In this document: positions 47,446 through 56,229 of the stretch, one piece after another
How the letters are laid out: every line of letters starts with the position of its first letter
How positions within the stretch are numbered: the stretch's first letter is position 1
Source: a bacterium
Lineage (GTDB): Bacteria > Deinococcota > Deinococci > Deinococcales > Deinococcaceae
NCBI GenBank assembly: GCA_021810505.1
Contig: JAJZIR010000002.1
Location: forward strand, 1-64,000
DNA length: 64,000 nucleotides
Direction: 5' to 3'
Made by a program: the position numbers and the translations under genes
The notes under the pieces: generated by a model
What the model was told of the DNA's origin: nothing
Database searches by the model: none
The model's input: only the letters and a program-made list of their open reading frames with translations

Positions 47446-49139
47446 TTCGCTCCAGCTCCCAGATCCGGATCCTTATCCTGGAGTGCGGCGGAGATGGCCG
47501 CGCGGACGGCGTCCAGGCTGGCCGGATCCTTCATCGAGACCGGTAGGGCTTGGAAGTGGGTCAGGGTATCTTCCCAGCTCCCGGCTACTTGCCCCCCTTC
47601 CCTGGCATCCCACTTGCTGAACAGGATCAGCTCTCGCTTCTCCGGAATTCCCTGCTGGCTCAGGATGCTGCGTACCGCCCGGAGCCGCTCGGCCCAGCCA
47701 CTGGACGAGACATCTACTAGGTGCAGCAGCAGATCGGAGCTGGCGATCTCTTCCAAAGTCGCCTGGAAAGCCCAGCGTAACGGGGAGGGGAGCTCCTGGA
47801 TGAACCCTACCGTGTCCGAATAGATGACTGGGCCGGTTCCCAGCAGCCAGCCCCGGCGGCTGGTCGGGCGCAGGGTGGCGAAGAGCTGGTTCTCGGCCAA
47901 GACGGCCCGCTGGGGGCCTAGGTGCCCCAAGGCGTTGAGCAGCGTGCTCTTGCCGGCGTTGGTGTAACCGATGATCGAGATGACTGGCTCTGCGCTGCGA
48001 CTTCGCCCCCTACGCCGCTCTCCTCGCTGCGCGCTCAACTCGTCCACTTGCCGCTGCAGCTCGGCGATGCGGCGATTGATCCGGCGCCGGTCGATCTCCA
48101 GCTTGGTCTCGCCGGGTCCCCTGGCGCCGATCCCGCCGCCCTGGCGCGAGAGGGCGGTGCCTTTGCCCAGCAGCCTGGGTAGCAGGTAGCGCAGCTGGGC
48201 CAACTCCACCTGTAGCTGACTCTCTTTGCCCTGGGCATGCTGGGCGAAGATATCCAAGATCAGCTGGGTGCGGTCCAGGACGCGTAGCCGGGTAGCCTCC
48301 TCAAGGTCGCGGGCTTGGGTGGGACTCAGATCCTGCCCGACGATCAGCAGGTCAGCGTCTTGGTGGTAGGCCAGGCTGGTCAGCTCTTCTAACCGCCCCC
48401 TGCCGAAAGCCGAGCTGCGATCCCGCAGCTCGGCCAGCTGGCTACCTACCACCTCAGCGCCGGCTGTCCTGGCCAGCTCGGCCAGCTCAGCTAGGCGCTC
48501 CTCGCCTTCCCCCCGGTGCTCCGGCTGCAGCAGGACTGCCCGGGCAGACGAGCCACTCCCACTCCCCCCCCTCGTCAGCTTGCGCGCGACCAGCTCCTGC
48601 TCCAGGGCTCGCAGCCGCCCGCCCAGGTCGAACTGCTCCGCCTCGAGGACCGACATGGGCGGGTAGATCCGCCAGTCCTCCTCGTCGGCGTTGGAGCCGG
48701 GTGGTGTCAGCTGGGCCAGGTGGACTACCCCCGGTTGGTCGCCTGCGACCTCCACGGCCACGATCGCATCCAGGCGCTTGAGAAAAAGAGTCGACAGATC
48801 TGCTCGGCTTAGCTTGCCTCTCCTGGGGTGGCTGTGCAGCAAAGTGAGGCCGGCCAGCCGCTGCCGGTCGGAACGATCGGGGATCTCCACCTCGAATGCG
48901 TCACAGACGCTGACCCTGCTGACCCGCCCCCGCCGGTCCAGGAGCAGGCTGATCTCGCGGTGCAGCTCGCCGCTGAGCTCGGCCAATTCCCTGGCCAGCT
49001 CGCGGCTCAGCAGAGCCCCCGGGGTCAGGCGCCTGCGATAGAGGTAGCTGAGTTTCTTGACCTGCAGGCTCTTCAGCCCGCCGAGGTTGCCGAATACGGT
49101 ATCGATGGTAGGTCGTCCTCCGTGCTCCCATGGTAGCAC
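47418..49139 (-). CDS. hflX: HflX GTPase with N-terminal JAMM/RadC-like extension
   Basis: HflX binds 50S subunits and splits stalled ribosomes. The core (about residues 200-573) has GGGIGARGPGETKLEIDRRR, G1 IGYTNAGKSTLLNALG, G3 SDTVGFIQELP and G4 as LFSKWD. The N-terminal 190 residues are extra: REISLLLDRRGRVSRV and LLHSHPRRGKLSRADL show E62, H102, H104, S111 and D114 in the spacing of JAMM/RadC metal sites. The start is unsure: GTG 49139 is the only standard one, yet GGAGG lies inside its first codons, before a possible ATC start at 49106. Confidence 0.9.
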   Translation of the reverse strand: MLPWEHGGRPTIDTVFGNLGGLKSLQVKKLSYLYRRRLTPGALLSRELARELAELSGELHREISLLLDRRGRVSRVSVCDAFEVEIPDRSDRQRLAGLTLLHSHPRRGKLSRADLSTLFLKRLDAIVAVEVAGDQPGVVHLAQLTPPGSNADEEDWRIYPPMSVLEAEQFDLGGRLRALEQELVARKLTRGGSGSGSSARAVLLQPEHRGEGEERLAELAELARTAGAEVVGSQLAELRDRSSAFGRGRLEELTSLAYHQDADLLIVGQDLSPTQARDLEEATRLRVLDRTQLILDIFAQHAQGKESQLQVELAQLRYLLPRLLGKGTALSRQGGGIGARGPGETKLEIDRRRINRRIAELQRQVDELSAQRGERRRGRSRSAEPVISIIGYTNAGKSTLLNALGHLGPQRAVLAENQLFATLRPTSRRGWLLGTGPVIYSDTVGFIQELPSPLRWAFQATLEEIASSDLLLHLVDVSSSGWAERLRAVRSILSQQGIPEKRELILFSKWDAREGGQVAGSWEDTLTHFQALPVSMKDPASLDAVRAAISAALQDKDPDLGAGANQVSSTRWW

Positions 49140-49214
49140 CAGCCGCCATTGTTGGTGCCCACGGCAGACTGCTCACTCCACGGAATCCGTGAAATTTCTT
49201 TAAAGTATCTGATA

Positions 49215-49231
49215 ACTTGATGAACTCAAGT
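49215..49231 (+). promoter_or_regulatory. Inverted repeat before the hydrolase gene
   Basis: ACTTGA (49215-49220) and TCAAGT (49226-49231) are perfect arms with a 5-nt centre, next to the AT-rich TAAAGTATCTGATAAC. It lies between divergent hflX and the hydrolase gene and is a likely regulator site; the arms share CTTGA with HAIR elements but the spacing differs. Confidence 0.45.
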
Positions 49232-49298
49232 GGCCCCAGAGCGCCTTGACCAGAGCTGTGTTCGGGGGTGTACTGGCAAGGGAATACAGGAGGTGTGC

Positions 49299-51095
49299 AT
49301 GGGGAAGATCTGGAAAGGCTCACACCGGGCAGCTTGGATCGTTTTGTGGGTAGCGGTGGCTCTGGTGATCCTGGGTGGCGTGATCGCCAACCTGGCCCAG
49401 ACGGTAGGCGGCACGGTAGTGGTGCGGCCGGTGCGCTTCGCTGGTACTGACGGCACCATGATGTACGGCCTGCTCTACCGTCCGGTCAGCGCGACCACGA
49501 AAAACCCTGCTTGCGGGGTGCTGGCCATTCACGGCTACATCAACTCCCACGACACCATGGACGGTTTCGCCATCGAGCTGGCCAGGAGGGGCTGCGTCGT
49601 CTTGGCGGTGGATCAGACCGGTCACGGCTTCTCGCAGCCCCCAGCCTTCGCCAACGGCTACGGTGGTCCGGACGCCCTGGCCTACCTGGCCTCGCTGAAC
49701 TTCGTGCGCAAGGGAGATATCACCCTGATCGGACACTCCATGGGTGGCTGGGCCTCGGTGATCGCCGCCTTCAGCCACCCCAAGGACTATCGTTCTCTGA
49801 TTCTGGTCAGCTCCTCGACCAGCACCCCGGGCTTGGAGCCCATCCCCGGCTCGCCGACTTTCCCCAAGAACACCGAGGTGGTGGAGGCCAAGGAGTCGGA
49901 ATTCTCGCAGCTGATGTGGGTAGAGCCGGAAGGAAAGCTGTTCCCGCAGTCGCCCAGGATGGAACAGCTCTTTGGCCTGAAGCAACCGATCCAGGTAGGG
50001 CGGACCTACGGCTCGGTCTCCTCAGGGACTGCCCGGCGGTTGGAGCTGGTCAGCTCCACCCACCCCGGTATGACCTTCAGCCCGGCAGCCATCGCCTACG
50101 CCGTCTCCTGGGTACAGCGCACCCTCAGCGGCGTGGGGAGCTTGAACCCGGGCAATCAGATCTGGATGTGGGACGAGGTCGGTACTCTCATCGCCTTGAT
50201 CGGCGTAGTCACCTTGATCTTCCCGGTAGGCCAGCTCCTGCTGGACCAACCTTTCTACGCCGAGCTGAAGCAGCCCCTGCCAGAAGCGCGCCCTCTGCGT
50301 GGGGCCGGCTGGTGGCTCGGCTTGGTTATCCTGGTGGCTGTCGGCTTGCTGACCTACTTCCCGCTGCAGCTGCTGGGCAACCGCTGGTTCCCCGCCAGTG
50401 CCCTCTTCCCCCAGACCGTCACTAGCGGCGTAATGGTTTGGGGGCTGGGAAACGCCTTGATTGGGCTCATTCTCTTCTTGCTCTGGCACTACCTCGGTAA
50501 CCGCCGCGCTGGGGCTAGTGCGGCCAACTACGGACTCGTCGACCAAGCCGGACAGCTGGAGTGGCGCCGAATCGGCAAAGCCGCGCTGCTGGCTATCACC
50601 ATCTTGCTGGCCCCCTACGCGGCGCTCGGTTTCCTGAACTGGGCTTTCGCGACGGACGCCAGGATCTGGATCTTCAACGCCAAGGTGATCACGCCGGTGC
50701 ACTTCCAGATCGCCTTGTCCTACGTGCTGCCCTTCTTGGCCTATTTCTTGATGCTAGCGGTTCTGCTGCACGGCCAACTCCGCTCCCCGAAACCGTCTTT
50801 GGGGAGGGAGCTGCTCAAAAATGTGGCGATCATGGCTGGGGCCTACATCCTCTTTTTGCTGATCGAATATATTCCCCTGCTGGCGGGCGGCACCCTGACC
50901 ACCGCCAGCCAGCCCCTGCTGGCCATCATCGCCTACCAGTTCGTGCCCATCTTGGGAATCGCGGCGGCCATATCGACCTTTTTCTACTACCTGACTGGAC
51001 GGATCTACCTGGGCGCCATCCTCAACGCTTGCTTCCTCACCCTACTGATGGTGGCCAGCACGGCGACCCAATTCGGCGTGCACCGCTGGCTGTGA
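49299..51095 (+). CDS. Membrane-anchored alpha/beta hydrolase with C-terminal helix bundle
   Basis: 598 residues. A first helix (AAWIVLWVAVALVILGGVIA) is followed by an alpha/beta hydrolase domain (about 50-290) with AIHGYINSHDTMDGFAIELA, DQTGHGFSQ and the nucleophile elbow IGHSMGGWASV (Ser near 147). The last 300 residues hold about six membrane helices. This combination is found in uncharacterised proteins; the hydrolase should face the outside if the first helix is an uncleaved signal. Substrate unknown. AGGAGG lies 5 nt before the ATG; the frame is open to 49230. Confidence 0.78.
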   Translation: MGKIWKGSHRAAWIVLWVAVALVILGGVIANLAQTVGGTVVVRPVRFAGTDGTMMYGLLYRPVSATTKNPACGVLAIHGYINSHDTMDGFAIELARRGCVVLAVDQTGHGFSQPPAFANGYGGPDALAYLASLNFVRKGDITLIGHSMGGWASVIAAFSHPKDYRSLILVSSSTSTPGLEPIPGSPTFPKNTEVVEAKESEFSQLMWVEPEGKLFPQSPRMEQLFGLKQPIQVGRTYGSVSSGTARRLELVSSTHPGMTFSPAAIAYAVSWVQRTLSGVGSLNPGNQIWMWDEVGTLIALIGVVTLIFPVGQLLLDQPFYAELKQPLPEARPLRGAGWWLGLVILVAVGLLTYFPLQLLGNRWFPASALFPQTVTSGVMVWGLGNALIGLILFLLWHYLGNRRAGASAANYGLVDQAGQLEWRRIGKAALLAITILLAPYAALGFLNWAFATDARIWIFNAKVITPVHFQIALSYVLPFLAYFLMLAVLLHGQLRSPKPSLGRELLKNVAIMAGAYILFLLIEYIPLLAGGTLTTASQPLLAIIAYQFVPILGIAAAISTFFYYLTGRIYLGAILNACFLTLLMVASTATQFGVHRWL

Positions 51096-51111
51096 GGAGA
51101 CCTTAGATCCG

Positions 51112-51136
51112 CGGGCGGGCGCGGCGCGCCCGCCCG
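51112..51136 (+). terminator. GC hairpin after the hydrolase gene
   Basis: CGGGCGGGCGC (51112-51122), loop GGC, GCGCCCGCCCG (51126-51136): a perfect 11-bp stem 17 nt behind the hydrolase stop. Only a short GGTTTCT follows, so the T run is poor, but position and strength favour a terminator. Confidence 0.65.
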
Positions 51137-51187
51137 GCAGGGTTTCTAAAAATTCAACCATATGGTGACAACTGGGTGGCTCTGCGC

Positions 51188-51232
51188 CTAGGGGTGGAGA
51201 TCGGGCAGTTTCGGCCCGATCTCCACCCCTAG
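51188..51232. repeat. Perfect 19-bp inverted repeat (hairpin)
   Basis: Bases 51188-51206 (starting CTAGGGGTGGAG) are the exact reverse complement of 51214-51232, with a 7-nt AGTTTCG loop. It lies between two convergent genes, 93 nt after the hydrolase and 139 nt from the M24 gene, and has no T run on either side. It may be a bidirectional terminator or a small mobile or repeated hairpin. The rest of the 275-nt gap holds no gene. Confidence 0.8.
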
Positions 51233-51370
51233 ACCTCGCTGCGAAGGTAGTGGTCCTGCAGATGCGCGGCCTATCCGGTGCGGCCTTGGCAACACCTCAG
51301 CCCGACTTGGGCGCCATCGCCCAGACCTTCAGTGGTCTCCTGCTCACCTGAATTCTGCCTCCGGGCCAGC

Positions 51371-52561
51371 TCAGGGCCAGATAGTCAGATTACCTAGATC
51401 CCTGGGGTAGTAGGTCAGCATCTCGACCCCGCCCTCGGTCACCAAGACGGTGTCGGAGTGGCGGAAACCGCCCAGCTCGGGCACGTAGATGCCAGGCTCG
51501 ACGGTGAAGACCATCCCAGCCTCCAGAGGGGTGGGATCGCCGACGTCCAGGAACGGGGATTCGTGATAGCGGAAGCTGATGCTATGGCCGCTGTGGTGGC
51601 GCCACAGCTGCTCTAAATGATGGCGCTCCATATAGGCGCGGACCTTCTGGTCGACCTCCGCGCAGGTCGCCCCCGGGCGCATGGCCGAGAGGGCGGTGTC
51701 CTGCGCCCCCAACATCAGGTCGAAGTAGCGGACCTGCTCGTGGGTGGGTTTGCCGATGACCATGGTGCGCTCCAGCTCGCTGAGGTAGCCCAAGACCGGG
51801 GCGGCTGCCCCGGTGACCAGCACGTCGCCTTCTGAGAAGGTCGCGTTCATCGCCAGGGCGTGAGGGATCGCGGCGTTGCGCCCGATCTGGCCGCGGTAGC
51901 CGGCGTGGGCCCCGGATTGCCAGCGGCTGTTGGCCCGGTGGTAGGGGGAGAGCGCCTCCATCATCGTTACCGTAGCTTCCTGAGAAGCCCGCATGGAGAC
52001 TTCGGTTTCGGTCAACCCCACCTTGGTGTAGCGCTGCAGCAGGCGGTGGGCCAAGTGGCCCCAGCGCACGCTCTCCCGGATCAGCTCGAGCTCTAGGGGG
52101 CTCTTCACCGCGATGAGTTGGTCGACTGCTTTGCTGATGCGCTGCAACTTGCCCCCATGGCGCTCGGAGAGCGGTGGGCCGTCGTAGCCGAAGACTGGGG
52201 GATAACCGTCGTAGTCGATGCCCAGACTGCCGGTCAGCCCGCTCCCCTGCAGCAGTTTGGACAGCACCTCCATGGGGTGGACCGGCCCTGGGTATTCCTG
52301 GTAAGAGCTGACCTGTTCGGCGTGGCTGCCGTGCCGGGCATGCTCCAGCTCCAGCCTAGGGACCAGCAGGTGGCGCTCCCCCTCCCTGGTCACGATCAGG
52401 GCGATGGGTCGCTCGGTCGGGATGAAGGCGAAGTCGGTGAAGTAGAAGATGTACTGGTCGTCGAACAGGACGCAGCCATCCAGGCCGCGCGGCTTGAGGA
52501 CGCGCTCGGTCAGCCGGTCGATGCGCTGCCGGGTCTCTGGGGGGTCGATCTGCTGGATCAT
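51371..52561 (-). CDS. M24 (pita-bread fold) peptidase-like protein with altered metal ligands
   Basis: 396 residues: creatinase-like N-domain and M24 C-domain (proline dipeptidase/aminopeptidase P group). Of the five usual ligands, His (HHSGHSISFRYHE) and one Glu (FTVEPGIY) remain; the first Asp motif reads GDVLVTGAAAP, the second SELERTM instead of SDxTRT, and the last RHSDTVLVTE instead of RxEDxVxVTE. So it may be a metal-free creatinase-like hydrolase. ATG 52561 follows GAGGT; upstream frame is noise. It is last in the dipeptide transporter operon, 107 nt behind dppC. Confidence 0.82.
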   Translation of the reverse strand: MIQQIDPPETRQRIDRLTERVLKPRGLDGCVLFDDQYIFYFTDFAFIPTERPIALIVTREGERHLLVPRLELEHARHGSHAEQVSSYQEYPGPVHPMEVLSKLLQGSGLTGSLGIDYDGYPPVFGYDGPPLSERHGGKLQRISKAVDQLIAVKSPLELELIRESVRWGHLAHRLLQRYTKVGLTETEVSMRASQEATVTMMEALSPYHRANSRWQSGAHAGYRGQIGRNAAIPHALAMNATFSEGDVLVTGAAAPVLGYLSELERTMVIGKPTHEQVRYFDLMLGAQDTALSAMRPGATCAEVDQKVRAYMERHHLEQLWRHHSGHSISFRYHESPFLDVGDPTPLEAGMVFTVEPGIYVPELGGFRHSDTVLVTEGGVEMLTYYPRDLGNLTIWP

Positions 52562-52668
52562 CGGGTACCTCGTAGGGGTAGAGAAGGGGAGAGGGCTGGG
52601 CGAGGAAGCTTCAGGCCTCAGGGCGCGGGGCCGCCCCAGCGCGGTCTGGGAGGGGCCGCGCCCGCCAC

Positions 52669-53526
52669 TCAGCGCCCCGCTCTGGGGTCGAGCAGGTCGC
52701 GCAGCCCGTCGCCGACCAGGTTGAAGGCGGTCACCGTCAGCACGATGGCCAGACCGGGGAAGACCGAAGTCCACCAGTCACCGATCAGGATCTGATTGCG
52801 CCCCTCGTTGATCATGGCTCCCCACTCCGGGGTGGGGGGTTGGGCGCCTAGGCCGATGAAGCCGAGCCCCGCTGCCAGCAGGATGGTGAAGCCCATGCCC
52901 AGGGTGGCGCGGATCAGGACCGGCGCCAGCAGGTTTGGCAGGATCTGGCGCAGCAGGATCTGGCGGTTGGGTGCCCCCAGCGCCCGCGCCGCCTCGACGT
53001 AGGCCTGTTCGCGCAGGCTGAGGGTGGCTCCGTAGGCGATCCTAGCGTAGCCGGCGATCCCCACGATGCTCAGGGCCAAGATGGCGTTGCTCAGGCTGGG
53101 GCCCAGCACCGAGGCCAAGACGATCGCGAAGACGATGTCCGGGAAGGCCAGCAAAAGGTCCATCAGGCGCATGATCACCGTGTCCGCCGTCCCGCCGAAG
53201 AAGCCGGCGATCATGCCCAGGGGGGTGCCCACTCCGGCGGCTAAAAGAACGGCCAAGACCGCCATGGTGAGGTCGTAGCGCGTCCCGTAGAGCACCCGCG
53301 AGAGCACGTCCCGCCCGTACTGGTCGGTGCCGAAGGGGTGGTGGGCCGAAGGTGGGCTCAGCCGCGCCCCGATCGCGATTGCGGTGGGGCTGTGCGGCGC
53401 GATCCAGGGCGCCAGCAGCGCTATCAGTACCAATAGCAGCAGCAGCAGCGAGCCGGCCAAGTTGAGGCGGTTGCGCAGCAGCCGCCTGGCCAGCAGGCGG
53501 CTTCGGGGCAAGTCTGCTCTGGTCAT
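52669..53526 (-). CDS. dppC: Dipeptide/oligopeptide ABC transporter permease, DppC-like
   Basis: 285 residues, six helices. HPFGTDQYGRDVLSRVLYGT near the N-terminus and the EAA loop [20 protein letters not shown] are the DppC/OppC signatures. It pairs with DppB to form the inner-membrane channel. ATG 53526 overlaps the dppB stop by 4 nt. The ATPase genes dppD and dppF are not in the window. Confidence 0.9.
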   Translation of the reverse strand: MTRADLPRSRLLARRLLRNRLNLAGSLLLLLLVLIALLAPWIAPHSPTAIAIGARLSPPSAHHPFGTDQYGRDVLSRVLYGTRYDLTMAVLAVLLAAGVGTPLGMIAGFFGGTADTVIMRLMDLLLAFPDIVFAIVLASVLGPSLSNAILALSIVGIAGYARIAYGATLSLREQAYVEAARALGAPNRQILLRQILPNLLAPVLIRATLGMGFTILLAAGLGFIGLGAQPPTPEWGAMINEGRNQILIGDWWTSVFPGLAIVLTVTAFNLVGDGLRDLLDPRAGR

Positions 53527-54536
53527 GCGTAGCGGATCCTGGGGTCGATGGCGGCGAAGAGTAGGTCGGTGATCAGGTTAACCACCGCGAACAGCAGAGC
53601 GAACAGCAGAGTCGCGCCGAGCACGGCCGGGTAATCGAGATTCTGGACCGACTGGATCAGGTAGAGGCCGAGTCCCGGCCAAGCGAAGACGCTCTCCACC
53701 AAGACGTTGCCGCCCAGCAGGTAGCCGAATTGGACGCCGACCACGGTGAGCGTGGGGATCAGGGCGTTGCGCAGGGCGTGTTTGTAGAGCACGCTGCGCT
53801 GGGGCAGCCCCTTGGCCCTAGCCGTGCGCAGATAGTCTTGCCCCGAGACCTCCAGCAGGCTGGAGCGCAGCATCCGCACCACCGTGGCGATGAGCCCCAG
53901 GGCCACGGTGATCGCCGGCCCGATCAGATGGTGCAGAGCGTTCCAGAAGGTGCCCATGCGCCCGCTGAGCAAGGCGTCCAGCACCAGCATCCCGGTGATC
54001 CTGGGGGGGCTGTGCAGGCCGAAGCTCAGCTGGCCGTCCCCGCCGGTGAGCCAGTGCAGTTGCGCGTTAAATAGAAACAGCAGCACCAGGCCCAGCCAGA
54101 AGCTGGGGACTCCCAGCAGGACCAGGGTAACTGCCCGGATGACGTGGTCGGCCGCTTTGCCCTGGCGGTTGGCGGCGATGATCCCGATCGGGATGCCGAT
54201 CAGGATGGCCAGCAGCGTGCCGGCCAAGGTGAGCTCTAGCGTGACTGGGAAGCGCCGTAGTAGCTGGTGCACCACCGGTCCGCCGGTCCGGAAGGAGACG
54301 CCCAGGTCTCCGTGCAGCAGCCCCCAGAGGTAATAGAGGTACTGGATCGGGAGCGGCCGGTCCAGTCCCCACTGCCGGTCCAGCGCCGCCAACGTCGACC
54401 CGCTGACCGCTTGGCCGCCGTAGTACAGGGCCGCGGGGTTGCCAGGGATCAGGTGCAGCAGGAGGAAGGTGACCGCGCTGATCCCGATCAAAAGGACCGG
54501 CAGAGCCAACAGGCGCCGCGCGGCGTAGACCAGCAC
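53523..54536 (-). CDS. dppB: Dipeptide/oligopeptide ABC transporter permease, DppB-like
   Basis: 337 residues with LVYAARRLLALPVLLIGISA at the start, HLIPGNPAALYYGG, the EAA loop YLRTARAKGLPQRSVLYKHA and the closing FAAIDPRIRYA, all typical of DppB/OppB. The GTG start comes 7 nt after the binding-protein stop. A longer periplasmic loop (about 155-200) contains LTGGDGQLSFGLHSPPRI. Confidence 0.9.
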   Translation of the reverse strand: MLVYAARRLLALPVLLIGISAVTFLLLHLIPGNPAALYYGGQAVSGSTLAALDRQWGLDRPLPIQYLYYLWGLLHGDLGVSFRTGGPVVHQLLRRFPVTLELTLAGTLLAILIGIPIGIIAANRQGKAADHVIRAVTLVLLGVPSFWLGLVLLFLFNAQLHWLTGGDGQLSFGLHSPPRITGMLVLDALLSGRMGTFWNALHHLIGPAITVALGLIATVVRMLRSSLLEVSGQDYLRTARAKGLPQRSVLYKHALRNALIPTLTVVGVQFGYLLGGNVLVESVFAWPGLGLYLIQSVQNLDYPAVLGATLLFALLFAVVNLITDLLFAAIDPRIRYA

Positions 54537-54542
54537 CGCCGG

Positions 54543-56123
54543 CTAATTACCCTTGTAGACGCTGTTGAAATACCAGTCCCCAGCCGGATAGAGCGCCCAG
54601 CCGTGGACCCAGCTGCCCTGCAGGTAGGGGATACTCTCGTTGTACAAGAAGGCCTCTGGCAGCGTCTTGGCCAGCAGCTGTTGGATCTGGTTCATCAGCT
54701 GCTGCTGAGCGGCCGGTCGCACCGCCAGGTCTAGCTTCTTGGCCAAAGCGTCCAACTGGGCGTTCTTGTAGAAAGCGTAGTTACCCCCTGCGCCGGCACT
54801 GCTGGAGACGAAGTTCTGGTCGACGTAGAGCTGGGGGATGGGCGGGTTGAGGTTGCTGACCACGAACATCGGCATGGTCCCGGTCTGGAAGCCGTTGACG
54901 AAGCTGGGCCAAGCCATAGAACGGACCTGGGCGTGGATCCCAACTGCAGCCAGCTCGGCCTGTGCGGTCACCGCGGTCTCCTGGCGCTCGCTGTTCCCGC
55001 TGTTGTAGTAGACGGTAGTGGAGAAGCCGCTCGGGTATCCTGCTTTGGCCAGCAGGGCCTTGGCCTTGGCCGGGTCGTAGCGGTAAGGCCAATAGCGATT
55101 GCTATAACCAGGCAGGTCCTTGGGGAAAGCGCTGTGAGCCGGGCTGCCCACCCCGCCGGTGGAAGCCAGCGAGATCTGCTCTGGATTGAGGGCGTACATG
55201 ACCGCTTGGCGCACTAAGACGCTGTTGAAAGGTTTTTTCTGGTTGTTCATGTATAGGATCTGATTACCGATCACCGGCTGCTCGCGCACCCGCAGATTGG
55301 GGGTGTGGGCCGCCTGCGCTACCAGGTCCGAGGCCGGGTTGTAGATGACGTCTAGCTTGCCCTGCTTGAGCAGCAGGTACTGGCTGGAGACGCTGGGGAT
55401 CTCCCGGAAGGCCACCTCCTTCAGCTTAGGCGCCTGGCCCCAGTAGCCCGAAAAGGCCTTCAGAACGTACTTGACCCCCGGCTTCCAGCTGCTCAGCAAG
55501 AAGGCGCCGGTCCCATCCTCGTGGTCGGTCATCCAGCGGTTGGTCTTGCCCGGCTGCACTCCGCCGTGGGCCATTACGTAGGACTTGCTGACGATGGATC
55601 CAGTATTGGGTAACGCCAGCAGCTGCAGGAAGTATGGGCAGGGACTCTTTAAGTGCACGGTCAGCTGCAGCGGTCCGGTGACCTGGATACCCGCGGGGTC
55701 CAGACAGGTCTTGAGCGCCTGGGCGGGGGCTAGGTTGATCTCCAGGACCCGGTCCAAGGAGAACTGGACGTCCTGGGCAGTCATCTCGCCGCCGTGGTGG
55801 AACTTGACCCCGGAGCGCAGGTCGAAGGTGTAGGTCCTGCCATTTTTGCTGACCCGATAGGATTTGGCCAGCCAGGGCTGCAGCTTGGAGGTTCCGACCA
55901 GCTTGCCGTGCACTTCGGCCGATCGGTAGCGCACCAGCGTCTCGTAGACGTTGTCGTCGATCCACATCCCGGCCCAGTCGTTGATGGCGTGCGGGTCGAT
56001 GTTGGAGATCCCGAAGTAGATTCCGAAGTTGAGAGTCCCCGGATCGGGCACATTCTGGGCCCAGGCCAGGCCCAGCGCGCAGGGGAGGAGTAGAGCTCCG
56101 AGCCGCCTTAGGGTGGTATGCAT
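54543..56123 (-). CDS. dppA: ABC transporter dipeptide/oligopeptide-binding protein, DppA-like
   Basis: 526 residues of solute-binding protein family 5. A signal peptide (TTLRRLGALLLPCALGLAWA) ends before about residue 23; its cysteine is followed by ALG and is not a clear lipobox. YETLVRY, LAKSYRVSKNGRTYTFDLRS, GVKFHHGGEMTAQDVQFSLD and GTGAFLLSSWKPG are typical. It captures peptides (or related cations) outside the membrane. AAGGAGGA precedes the ATG. It opens the operon, divergent from the IclR gene. Confidence 0.9.
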   Translation of the reverse strand: MHTTLRRLGALLLPCALGLAWAQNVPDPGTLNFGIYFGISNIDPHAINDWAGMWIDDNVYETLVRYRSAEVHGKLVGTSKLQPWLAKSYRVSKNGRTYTFDLRSGVKFHHGGEMTAQDVQFSLDRVLEINLAPAQALKTCLDPAGIQVTGPLQLTVHLKSPCPYFLQLLALPNTGSIVSKSYVMAHGGVQPGKTNRWMTDHEDGTGAFLLSSWKPGVKYVLKAFSGYWGQAPKLKEVAFREIPSVSSQYLLLKQGKLDVIYNPASDLVAQAAHTPNLRVREQPVIGNQILYMNNQKKPFNSVLVRQAVMYALNPEQISLASTGGVGSPAHSAFPKDLPGYSNRYWPYRYDPAKAKALLAKAGYPSGFSTTVYYNSGNSERQETAVTAQAELAAVGIHAQVRSMAWPSFVNGFQTGTMPMFVVSNLNPPIPQLYVDQNFVSSSAGAGGNYAFYKNAQLDALAKKLDLAVRPAAQQQLMNQIQQLLAKTLPEAFLYNESIPYLQGSWVHGWALYPAGDWYFNSVYKGN

Positions 56124-56217
56124 GGGGGATCCTCCTTGGGGAGTGGACTGGGTGGGCTGGACTTGGGCTGCTTGACTTTTTACCTGGCAAAAAAATCTTT
56201 TCGCTGTGCAACCACAT

Positions 56218-56223
56218 TATAGT
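56218..56223 (+). promoter_or_regulatory. TANNNT -10 box for leaderless iclR
   Basis: TATAGT ends 6 nt before ATG 56230; the six bases AGGTGC do not give a usable ribosome site. The AT-rich stretch just upstream (56178-56200) would be the control region shared with the dppA operon. Confidence 0.65.
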
Positions 56224-56229
56224 AGGTGC

